From: Notospermus geniculatus
Taxonomy: Eukaryota > Nemertea > Pilidiophora > Heteronemertea > Lineidae
Assembly (NCBI GenBank): GCA_002633025.1
Contig: NMRB01002281.1
Coordinates: 16,039 to 80,038, forward strand
Length of the DNA: 64,000 bases
Direction of reading: 5' to 3'
The notes below the pieces were generated by a model. The model saw only the letters and a program-made list of their open reading frames with translations. It was not told where the DNA came from and searched no databases. Shown piece after piece: positions 55,416-64,000 of the stretch. Numbering within the stretch: the first letter of the stretch is position 1; each line of letters begins with the position of its first letter. Made by a program: the position numbers and the translations under genes.

Positions 55416-55533
55416 TTATTACATGAGTAACTTGAGAATATGGCCTCATCCGAACTTACAAGGGTCAATAATGCTATGGCTTCAGCCTAGACGGAAAAAT
55501 CTAATACAAATGCGATACTGACAATATTGACAG

Positions 55534-55907
55534 TTAAAGCCGCACAGTATGCACCGCTACTCACTCCCACTTCGGCCGAAATCATAGTGCAACCTCATTT
55601 ACAGGTGTGCGTAAAGTATACTTACCATAGAACCACATAGCATTATCCTGCATCGAGGTTGGGGGAATCCCCAATGCTGCGTGTAGTCTCGCGCAGCCAG
55701 CCGTTCCGCACTACTGCTACACGGATCCCCAGATTCAAAACAGCGGCTGGGTGACCGAGACTAGGGTCGCCGATTATGACCCATCTGTCTATACTGTGCG
55801 GCTTTAAGCACTACTGCTACACGGATCCCCAGATTCAAAACAGCGGCTGGGTGACCGAGACTAGGGTCGCCGATTATGACCCATCTGTCTATACTGTGCG
55901 GCTTTAA
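55534..55907. mobile_element. TIR element (TTAAAGCCGCACAGTAT) with 100-bp tandem duplication
   Basis: Ends TTAAAGCCGCACAGTAT and its inverse. The last 100 bp (GCACTACTGCTACACGG through GTGCGGCTTTAA) are present twice, at 55,709 and 55,809, seemingly without a difference. The mirrored element at about 60,585-60,848 has one copy. Confidence 0.8.
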
Positions 55908-56555
55908 GCCCTGTTTACACCTACAACTTTTCAAAAAACAAAAACATTTCTAAAAACATTGAGTTGCAACAAATCTGCAACTCCCTTGTTTTGGGCTTTA
56001 GTTCTGACAAATGAGATATTTTGTACAAAAAAATCTTCGAGGCTCGCTTCCAACCGACTTTGTCCATTATTAAGCAAAAACCGCGAGAGCGATAATAACC
56101 CCGACGTAATTGCAGTGTCATTTGATCGCGATGACTCCAACAACCCAGCATTTATGGTATAAAAATTACGCTGATGTCAGTGAGGTTTTTTGCTATAATT
56201 ATATGGACAGTTCTGTATTTATGGGTTTTCACGCGTGCTCTTGCCTTCGGTGATACAAGAAACGGGTGAATAAAAATTGTTCAATGACAAAGGGATGACA
56301 ATATCGGTACTGGTTCGACTCCTCCCAGCTACACGAGTAGGATCAGTCCGGGAATATTTATTTGAAAGAAATCTTTGCTGTTTCGGATTCGCACAAGTTC
56401 CGATTTCAGACTCCGAGTCTAGATTCGGAAGCTATTCAGGGCTTCCGAATTCGGACGCAAAAAACTTGAAATCGAATCGGGGAAATGAACATCGGGGGAT
56501 ACCTCAAATAAGCACAGCACGGTAGCTGCACGTCTTGTACATGTATGTCATATTT

Positions 56556-57042
56556 CTTGCAAAGAAGTGTCCAGCCTAACGTAGACCCGTTGGGGTCGAA
56601 AATTCGCTGAAACCTCTGGAAAACGATTTCTTGTATAACAGAGAGGATGCACAACTTTCCGACTCCCACTCCGACTTCAACTACGAGAATGAATTGCAGT
56701 CCGGAATGGACATCCTTGATAAAAACGATTTGATAGAAGTTTTCAAGTCGTCAAACACCATAAATTGAAGGCAGAAAAATTTGGCCTTATAAATCGGAAG
56801 TGCGGCTAAATAATGAATATTGAAGTCGCAATCCTAGTCGTTACGAATTGAGACACGACTACGATATTTGCGATTGATGTGCACTTCCGATTACGAGTCA
56901 AAATTATTCTGCCACAAATATGGCATTTTACGATTTGCAAACGTCTATCAAATCGTTTTTATCAAGGGCCTCTACAGCGGACTGCAATTCATTCTCGTAG
57001 TTGAAGTCGGAGTCGGAAAGCTGTGCATCCTCTCTATCATAC
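56556..57042. mobile_element. Nested palindromic element, left arm only
   Basis: TCCGACTCCCACTCCGACTT...AATGAATTGCAGTCCG (56,658-56,705) is inverted at 56,975-57,020. The right arm lacks it and reads GTCATATTACAACG, the empty site. TCATATT and TCATACT at the edges look like a diverged 7-bp duplication. Confidence 0.7.
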
Positions 57043-57535
57043 TACAACAGCGTATGTATTTGTGTGGCGGTCTTTGTTAGAAATTCTCGTTTCTCTGCGG
57101 AAGTCAGCCACATCCAATGCATTTGTCTCTAGTGTTTTACCAAACTTTCCGATGTTCTTTCATATCCGTTTCCGAATTTGGAGACGTTTCTTTACAGGAC
57201 TTACTCCTTTTGCCTTTACATCGTCGAGGTGGTGTAGAAGGTTTTCGGAAATCACCCGAAACGCCAACGCGAATGTCCATCCTTTTGTTCGGCGTTCTCT
57301 TCTTGGCATCGAACAATGGGTTTGGCGTTGGCGTTGGCGTTTCGGGGGCTTCGCGAAAACTCCCAACTACTCGGGACCCGAATGAGAATGGCTCATAGGG
57401 CCGTATGCACCAAACGAAGATTATCTTGAACTCAGGTTGAGCCACAACTTTTCAAATTTTCAGGTTTGCCAGGACATGATGTGACAAAAATGGAAAAGTT
57501 GCGGCTCAACCTGAGTTCAAGCTTAGAACAAGGTA

Positions 57536-57663
57536 CAAAAAGCACAAAATTGACACACTAAATGATAATAAACAAGAAGTCAATCTCCAGAATTCACGAA
57601 TTTTCGACCCCAACCGGGGTCTTTTTCAAGTGGAACTTTACAATCTGAAACTCTAGAAAAGAC
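57536..57663 (+). repeat. Solo half of the 189-bp palindrome
   Basis: 57,571-57,663 equals the left half of 43,628-43,816 up to its centre (CTCTAGAAAAGAC). The preceding bases match the outer flank of that palindrome. It lies between the left arm and the GPCR. Confidence 0.85.
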
Positions 57664-58002
57664 TGAGCTGAAACCCAAATGTAGAACTACATAAATCTGT
57701 GTAGACAGGACAAACAAGTAATTAAGGGAAGAATAGCGACCAAGCCCCACGGGTGGCCGCTGGACAATTAAGAAGAAGCTATTTTAGCTGAAAGAAAAGG
57801 TTGAATAACTGCAGGGTTGCTCAGCCTGACCAAGCAGAGTGCAGGTAACTGGCGCAGAGCTTCATTTGGCTGAAAGAAAGTTTATAAATTAATAAGACAT
57901 GTGTAATACATAACAAGCACAAAACGAAAAGATGCACAAAGGTCAACACAAAGTAAAGGAATATAAAGGAAGTNGTGCATTCTCAGTTCTAGTTATAAAA
58001 TG

Positions 58003-59070
58003 TCATTTCTCGCTTGATTTCGATTTCGAGCGATTACACGTCAAAGCTGACGCTATCGTTTCACGATAATAATTCAGAGAAACCCCGTAGATGATGAAGT
58101 TAAGACAGTAATTAAACATATTCAGAGAGTCGGCGAAGCGGGAAATCTCGTACCACGTACCCAGGTACAGTTCGGTTATTTTTGGATCGTGCTTGACTAG
58201 AATGAACATGGCAATGTCTGTGTAAAGCCACAGTGCGGACTGCGGTGATGTGAAGATGAAATAGACGGTGGAAACGACCAAGAGGTTCGCCATGCATCTC
58301 ATATCTCGTTTGTGTCGACGAAGCTGTTCCTCAGTCTTGACCTTGACCTCCCTCGATGACCTTTTGATCCCGAATCCAATTAGGATGTTCAGGACGAAAA
58401 TCATGCAACATGGGATGACTTGATTGGGAATCAGGTCGTATAATACAAGAATAATTTTTGTGACCCCTTCCATTTCTGGGGCGTACCAGCAACTGCTGAA
58501 TGTTGGTGTGTCAAACGCTTGAAATGTGATCAAAATATGGAGTCTCATAAGTGCACCAATGAGAATGAGTGCCGCTATGCAAATGTAGCGACGCTTAGCG
58601 GTGAACTGATTCACAACTCGAAGGGGCATCCACACGGCCAACGCCCGCTCGATAGAAAACAAGACAATGAGATATGACGAGAGAAACTGGCAAACAAGTT
58701 CTATGTACCTGAATATTCGGCAAGCAATGGTGTTTTGGTTTAGGAGATCGAAACCGAGGAAGCTGCCGGTCGCGTGCGTCCCTCCCTTGGCGATGGCGTT
58801 CCGGAGACCGACCAGCAGGACCATCCCTGAATCAGATACTGCTAGAACACGAAGATACTGCGCCGATACGATGTCCCTCTTCTTATTTAAAGTGAAAATC
58901 ACAATGGAGAGGACATTTCCGAACATTCCGATGAATACAAGTGGAAAGAGGGCGTATGCCTGAAAGATTGAAATCACGAGACGGAGATACTGAACGAGAC
59001 GGTCCTCTTCTGCTCCGGCCGTGGTAAGTAGGCTTGTGATTCCCTCTGGTTCCTCTTCCGTGGAAGCCAT
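58003..59070 (-). CDS. Class A (rhodopsin-like) GPCR, single exon, 355 aa
   Basis: Complete frame with ATG at 59,070 and no internal stop. Seven hydrophobic segments are visible, starting near residues 31, 71, 117, 161, 204, 259 and 312. Family marks: GN with Asn52 in TM1; LAVSD with Asp80 in TM2; Cys117 before TM3 and Cys194 in the second outer loop, a likely disulphide; FTSP with Pro276 in TM6. Two positions are unusual: the TM3 end reads ERA (141-143) instead of DRY, and TM7 reads NFIIY (324-328) instead of NPxxY. A basic third inner loop (KTEEQLRRHKRDMR) and a short Ser/Lys tail follow. Likely a plasma-membrane peptide or small-ligand receptor; the ligand cannot be told. The gene is alone in the spacer of a large inverted duplication. 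An N lies at 57,974, just past the stop. Confidence 0.9.
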   Translation of the reverse strand: MASTEEEPEGITSLLTTAGAEEDRLVQYLRLVISIFQAYALFPLVFIGMFGNVLSIVIFTLNKKRDIVSAQYLRVLAVSDSGMVLLVGLRNAIAKGGTHATGSFLGFDLLNQNTIACRIFRYIELVCQFLSSYLIVLFSIERALAVWMPLRVVNQFTAKRRYICIAALILIGALMRLHILITFQAFDTPTFSSCWYAPEMEGVTKIILVLYDLIPNQVIPCCMIFVLNILIGFGIKRSSREVKVKTEEQLRRHKRDMRCMANLLVVSTVYFIFTSPQSALWLYTDIAMFILVKHDPKITELYLGTWYEISRFADSLNMFNYCLNFIIYGVSLNYYRETIASALTCNRSKSKSSEK

Positions 59071-59169
59071 TGCACCAACAGTCTACGTCACTCCGTTTCG
59101 AAATGCCGGTTTCACTGCAAATGCAACAGTGGCCCTTCAGGCAAGGGACGTTTATGTACTCTGAAGTTA

Positions 59170-59384
59170 TGGGCCGTATGCACCAGGCAAAGACTACTAG
59201 TATCTTGAACCTTGGAGGAATAAAACATAACAGTCGGGTTTAATTTTATTACTCTAAGCTTGAACCCAGGTTGAGCCGCAACTTTTCCGTTGTCACATCA
59301 TGTCCTGGCAAACCTGAAAAATTGAAAAGTTGTGGCTCAACCTGAGTTCATCATAACCTTCGTTTGGTGCAGACGGCCATATTA
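59170..59384. mobile_element. MITE with GGGCCGTATGCACCA ends
   Basis: Left GGGCCGTATGCACCA, right TGGTGCAGACGGCC; next inside, an inverted CTCAGGTTGAGCC(A/G)CAACTTTT. Its counterpart in the left arm (57,398-57,527) lacks one end, so this copy shows the full element and marks the inner breakpoint. Confidence 0.7.
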
Positions 59385-60278
59385 GCCATTCTCATCCTAG
59401 TCCCGATTGGAGTAGTTTCAAAAGCGTCACGCCGGGTTTCGTCCTTTTTTGCCGGTCATAAAATGTCATTCGACTACAACGTTGAAGGCCAGTGATTTGG
59501 TATCACCACAGGGTGTTTGGTAAAGTAAAGAGACAGAAGAAAGAGTTGCCCTGCAGCACAACACCACCTCGGAATATGTTCTGTAAAGAAACGTTTCCAA
59601 ATTCAGACTCGAAAGGTTTGGTAAAACACTAGAGGCAAATGCATTTGATGTGGCTCACTTCCGCAGAGAAACGAGAATTTCTAACAAATGCCGCCACACA
59701 ATACACGCGACGTTGTAATATGACATACATGTAGAAGTATTGCACCTACCGTGCTGTGCTAATTTGAGAAACATCCCCATGTTCATTTCTCATGTCCCGA
59801 TTTCGATTTCAAATTTTTTGCGTCCGAATTCGGAAGCCCTGAATAGCTTCTGAATCTAGACTCGGAGTCTGAAATCGGAACTAGTGCGAATTAAAAACCG
59901 CAACGATTTCTTTGAAATGAATATTCCCGGACTCATCCTACTCGTGTAGCTGGGAAGGAGTGGAACCAGTATCGATATTGTCATTCCTTTGTCATTGAAC
60001 AATTTTTATTCACCCGTTTCTTGTATCACCGAAGGCAAGCATCACGCGTGAAAGCCCATATACAGCACTGTCCATATAATTATAGCAAAAAAACTCACCG
60101 ACATCAGTGTAATTTTTTATACCATAAATGCTGGGTTGTTGGAGTCATCGCGATCAAATGACACTGCAATTACGTTGTGGTTATTATCGCTCTCGAAGTT
60201 TTTGCTTAATAATGGACAACGCCGGTTGGAAGCGAGCCTCGTAGATTTTTTTGTACAAAATATCTCATTTGTCAGAAC

Positions 60279-60397
60279 TAAAGCCCTATCTACACGGTGC
60301 AACAATCCCAAAGCAAGGGAGTTGCAGATTTGTTGCAACTCAATGTTTTTAGAAATGTTTTTGTTTTTTGAAAAGTTGTAGGTGTAAACAGGGCTTA
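60279..60397. mobile_element. 119-bp MITE, TAAAGCCCTATCTACACG type
   Basis: Ends TAAAGCCCTATCTACACGG and GTGTAAACAGGGCTTA; inside, GTTGCAGA/TTTGTTGCAAC. The left-arm version (55,905-56,000) lacks about 20 bp of one end. Confidence 0.7.
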
Positions 60398-60950
60398 AAG
60401 CGAATCGAAAGCGAAAAAATTTGATTTAGAAATAGAATTTGAAAGGGGACGAATTTTCAGGAAAAAATGTAAGCAAACTTCTCCAGAATGTCAACAAAGA
60501 AATTTTTGTGCATTTTGATTGGCTGAATTTTGTGTTTACAAACACCAGCCAAATGTAAACAAAATCCGCTATCGATTCGCTTTAAAGCCGCACAGTATAG
60601 ACAGATGGGTCATAATCGGCGACCCTAGTCTCGGTCACCCAGCCGCTGTTTTGAATCTGGGGATCCGTGTAGCAGTACTGCGAAACGGCTGGCCGCGCGA
60701 GACTACACGCAGCATTGGGGATTCCCCCAACCTCGATGCAGGATATGTGGTTCTATGGTAATTATACATTACGCACACCTGTAAATGAGGTTGCACTATG
60801 ATTTCGGCCGAACTGGGAGTGAGTAGCGGTGCATACTGTGCGGCTTTAACTGTATTAGATTTTTCCGTCTAGGCTGAAGCCATAGCATTATTGACCCTTG
60901 TAAGTTCGGATGAGGCCATATTCTCAAGTTACTTATGTAATAATGGTGAG

Positions 60951-61196
60951 TTATAATAATAATGGTGAGTTCTTATATAGCGCTTCATAGCGTATTCCGC
61001 TCTCTAAGCGCTTCACACATTATTACCCCAGCCTATGATTCAGAAACCTTTCTGTAGAAACCAAAGGGCAGCCACAATATAGCGCACACGATGGACATTT
61101 CAGGCCAGTTGAGAGTTACAGAATGGCACGGCCGGGGATCGAACCCGCGACCTTCCGATCACAAGTCCACAGCCCTAACCATTATGCCACCCATTA
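60951..61196 (-). mobile_element. tRNA-derived SINE (right-arm copy)
   Basis: Mirror of 55,161-55,415: (ATT)n tail at the low-coordinate end, head with the B box GGGTTCGATCC and A box TGGCATAATGG near 61,150-61,195. Confidence 0.85.
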
Positions 61197-62367
61197 TGTA
61201 CACCCTTAGTCAAAAATAAATGCCCAGCTAATTTTCCGGCATATCTCAATGAATATTTTTCATAGCCACGTTTTCTTTTCATACGCATAATCTAGTGCCA
61301 CCAGGACACCTTTTCAGACCATAAAACTTGAAATCATTACACAACTGTGTTTTTGGCAAAAGTTTGCAATTTGGCCGAAATATCATGTTTTTTTAATACT
61401 CACTTGTTCGGGTTGAAACTGGTACTGTTTTGAAACCAGTCTGTTTCTGGACAATACAATTTTTTTAAATTCAAAATTGAGCAACTTTGTGACGATTTAT
61501 GATGATTTTTCCGTGGAATAAAATCCCCGCAATTCCAGTTGACTCCAAGCCACATTTTATCAATACCCCGATCACGTGCCCTAATTCAATAAGTCCATTG
61601 AAGGCCTATTCATACCGGGGCCTATTCAAACATTTATGTTGATGCTAATAACAGGTTACGGAGTTGTTTATGACTGTCATAAGACATGCATCAATGGGAG
61701 TTGACCACAGTGCAACTTACAAGTTGGCCTATTGTGAGAGACACGATTCATAATTTCACAAGGGACCTATTACTCCATGTCAGTTGCTCCTTTTGTGGTT
61801 GAGAGGCTAATAAATATTCACGACTGGGTAATACTAAAACCCTGTGCCTTGAGTGCCTGGAACGAATGGCAAGAACTGGGAAAACCATTTTACAAAATCA
61901 TCTGTAAATTTGCTTTAAATGAGAATTTTAGCATTCCGAAAATTTTCGTGTGTCAAGAAACAGATTGGCTTCAAAACAGTGCCAGTTTCAATCCGAACAA
62001 GTGAGTAAAAACATGATATTTTGGCCAAATTTCAAACTTTTGCCAAACTTTTGCCAAAAACACAGTTGTGTAACAGTCCTTGTCCTGAAAGGCGCGCAAT
62101 TGCGCTTGCGCACCATAGCGCACGTAAATGTTTTTTTAGGCGCGAAAAGAAACGCGCGCCTAGCTCAGAAAAAAGTTCAAATTTAGCGCGCCTTGTGAAT
62201 TTAGTGCCAGAGCCGCCATAATCGCATATTCGTAATGTAGAACTATCGCCTTTGAGTTTACCCATAACGCGTGCCGTGATTGGCCGAGGCGATGGATCTA
62301 TGTTGCATTCAGCCTATCAGGAAGCGTGTCTGAACGACATGTTGGCCATCGAAAACACGCCAAGAAA

Positions 62368-62731
62368 CTCTCTAAATTCCAAAGAGTGAAATTTCACTCT
62401 AATGGATTCATTTTTCACTCTCTGAAAGACTGGGCCAGGGACCAATCCATTTTGAGTGGAATTCACTCTCCCTTGAGAGTGAACAAATTTCACTCCAGCA
62501 AAGGATTGGGGACTCACTCCATTAGAGTGAAAACTGTGACTCCGATCAGAGAGTGAGTATAACTCTGTAAGAGTGAATTCCACTCTTCAAGAGTGCAGTG
62601 TGGTGCCATACAGTCACTCTAATGTAGGAGTGAATATCACTCCATCGGTTTGAATTTCACTATTGTCAGAGTGGCGATTTCAGTCCATTCGATTGAAAAA
62701 ATCACTCCAAAGTAGNCTGGAATTTAGAGAG
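62368..62731. mobile_element. TIR element built of GAGTGAA / TTCACTC words
   Basis: Ends CTCTCTAAATTCC and GGAATTTAGAGAG. Between them about 20 words such as GAGTGAAATTTCACTC, AGAGTGAA and TCACTCC fill almost the whole length. An N lies at 62,716 near the right end. Non-coding. Confidence 0.75.
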
Positions 62732-63214
62732 AAGATCAGAGATGGTGCATTTTTCGCTTCTCTCCACATTCAAAAAGTGGGCCGAGCAGGATGCACGTAT
62801 TAAAACGTGCATCCTGCACAAGGCTGAGGATGTAGATGGGAAGATGATGGTTGTGGAGGTGAGTGGATTTGCCGGTGTCGATTTGAGTTTGCTTTGATAA
62901 ATCTGTGTGAAGTTCGACTCCCGGTCATGCCGGTCGGCCATTTCGCGATCGCCTTGTCAAAGTCAGTCAAAGACAAACATCATGAACATAGGCGTAGCCT
63001 AATGCAATCTCAGCTACGGCCTACCACTTCGCTCGTAGGCTGTATAAGCGGGACTTGCTGTCTTGTAAAGACCATTTTGATAAAGCTAGGGTGTTTGGTT
63101 TGAACACTGCCGTGACCATGCGTTGCAAAAAATTAAATCGCGATCATCATGCATAGCATGAACGCTGTAGTCACAGGAACTTGTACCGCTAATTACGGGG
63201 GTCCTACCCCCTAT
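62732..63214. other. Intergenic, nothing identified
   Basis: AAACGTGCATCCTGC/GCAGGATGCACGT near 62,780-62,815 is a short inverted repeat. No supported gene. Confidence 0.4.
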
Positions 63215-63287
63215 AAGGCAGGTGTTTCATTCCTTGTCTGTATTATATATAATATATAATACAGACAAGGAATGAAACACCTGCCTT
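63215..63287. repeat. Perfect hairpin with about 35-bp arms
   Basis: AAGGCAGGTGTTTCATTCC... pairs without mismatch with ...GGAATGAAACACCTGCCTT across an AT-only centre (ATTATATATAATATATAAT). No tandem relatives in the window. It could be a tiny foldback element; a small-RNA precursor is possible but unsupported. Confidence 0.85.
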
Positions 63288-64000
63288 TTCCTGTACATGA
63301 ATAGGAATGATCCGATGTCCCGTCGATTAAACACCGTTTTCACGGTCATACACTGCACGAAATCTAGCGAATACCTGCAAGTATATGCTAGTACACTTGA
63401 AGGTGAATTACAGTATACTTGAAGTATATTCTAATATATCTGTGAGGGGCTAAATCACTGAGTAAACACAGTCCCTGTTAAGCATTAACAAGGTGATTAA
63501 TTAATCAATCAGCCGTACAGAATTAGAATTAGAATTACAAGAGGTGTCAGTGCTGCATTCCCAATTAGGCATACTAATTACCCAAACATCACAATGGCAG
63601 TTCAGCAGGACCTAACCTGAAGCTTCATGGAGGAAAAGTCCAGAGTAAATGTTTAACATATATTTTAAGGCAAACAAGTTGGTGTCCAACACATTGATTT
63701 ATTGAAGCGCTTGATGAGTTGGGGGTGCCAATCATTTCTCATATTAAGGCTTGTAAAGATAGAATAACGAAGGAACAGTCACTATTTACTAGTTATTTCA
63801 TCAATTCACTGAAGTAGCACTCCCTTGGTGGTGACACCTAATACTCTGGTGGTAACAACAGTCACTAACAGTCTATTCCAGTGCCCAATACAACAAAACC
63901 GATGGCCGCATCCTTTTACTGAAGTTCTCACTTCGTCTCACTCTTTTCCGCTTGCATCGCCCGTCATCCCCCGTAGAAACTCGCCGACCCTGGTCCAAAA
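63288..64000. other. Window end, nothing identified
   Basis: Short local repeats (AGAATTAGAATTAGAATTA near 63,520; AGTATACTTGAAG near 63,415) and no supported gene. Confidence 0.4.

Larger units (their letters stand above)
54267..57527 (+). repeat. Left arm of the large inverted duplication
   Basis: Matches 59,253-62,073 in inverse orientation. In order it holds part of the foldback element, a SINE, a 374-bp TIR element, a TTAAGCCCTGTTTACACC stretch and unique-looking sequence. It differs from the right arm by a 100-bp tandem duplication (55,709-55,907), a nested insertion (56,556-57,042) and a diverged block of about 200 bp near 57,200-57,390. Confidence 0.85.
59253..62073 (-). repeat. Right arm of the large inverted duplication
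   Basis: Inverse of 54,267-57,527. In the 228-bp frame shared by the two foldback copies I count six base differences. It ends abruptly inside the foldback element after ACACAGTTGTGTAAC, beyond which (62,074 on) the two sides are unrelated. Confidence 0.85.

Noticed and set aside
56868-57445. Several overlapping 70-120 codon frames
   Set aside because: They lie across the nested element and left arm on both strands, have no domain, and are not kept in the right arm.

Overview
This is a eukaryotic, almost certainly metazoan, window: GT-AG introns, tRNA-derived SINEs, a non-LTR retrotransposon, a rhodopsin-type GPCR, and no bacterial operon structure. The repeat spectrum suggests a marine invertebrate, perhaps a deuterostome: long foldback elements with tandem repeats inside their termini, many TIR elements, and SINEs ending in a TATATAGCGCTT-type tail with (ATT)n. 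I cannot name the species from sequence alone.

The window is gene-poor and is mostly nested transposable elements. Two ORFs look intact. One is an ADP-ribosyltransferase-like protein at 3.3-4.2 kb, with a broken partial copy just upstream. The other is a single-exon class A GPCR at 58.0-59.1 kb on the minus strand. Recognisable but damaged coding sequences are a RecQ-like helicase in several exons (17.3-19.2 kb, minus), a CR1/L2/Jockey-type retrotransposon (35.5-38.2 kb, minus), a Harbinger/HARBI1-like transposase (48.1-49.5 kb, plus), a coiled-coil exon resembling Myb/SANT-type transposon proteins (51.3-51.7 kb, minus) and a second reverse-transcriptase fragment (51.9-52.7 kb, minus). Three further short ORFs (9.4-9.8, 9.96-10.13 and 29.5 kb) are only possible genes.

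Layout. 0-2.7 kb: dispersed repeats and MITEs. 2.7-4.2 kb: ADP-ribosyltransferase-like locus. 4.3-14.6 kb: two large dispersed families, here called A (AGCTCAC hairpin, CGTCGTC tract, about 146-bp tandem units) and B (TTTCCGATC palindrome, TG microsatellite, dense AGGTCA words), in direct and inverted copies with dateable insertions. 15.7-17.1 kb: short-word arrays and a TIR element holding a tRNA-like head and telomere-like CCCTAA. 17.3-19.2 kb: helicase. 20.8-22.9 kb: a complete foldback transposon with a 6-bp target duplication. 23-35 kb: MITEs, a word array and long-TIR elements. 35-38 kb: retrotransposon. 39-47 kb: word arrays, a perfect 189-bp palindrome and a foldback element carrying a TTAA-flanked MITE. 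48-53 kb: Harbinger remnants. 54.3-62.1 kb: a large inverted duplication of a transposon mosaic with the GPCR alone in its spacer. 62.4-64 kb: one more array and a perfect hairpin.

The most interesting signals are the palindrome around the intact GPCR, the foldback transposon, and at least a dozen arrays each built from a different short word, several lying inside terminal inverted repeats. Thirteen isolated single N's behave like collapsed assembly gaps, so some junctions may be artificial.
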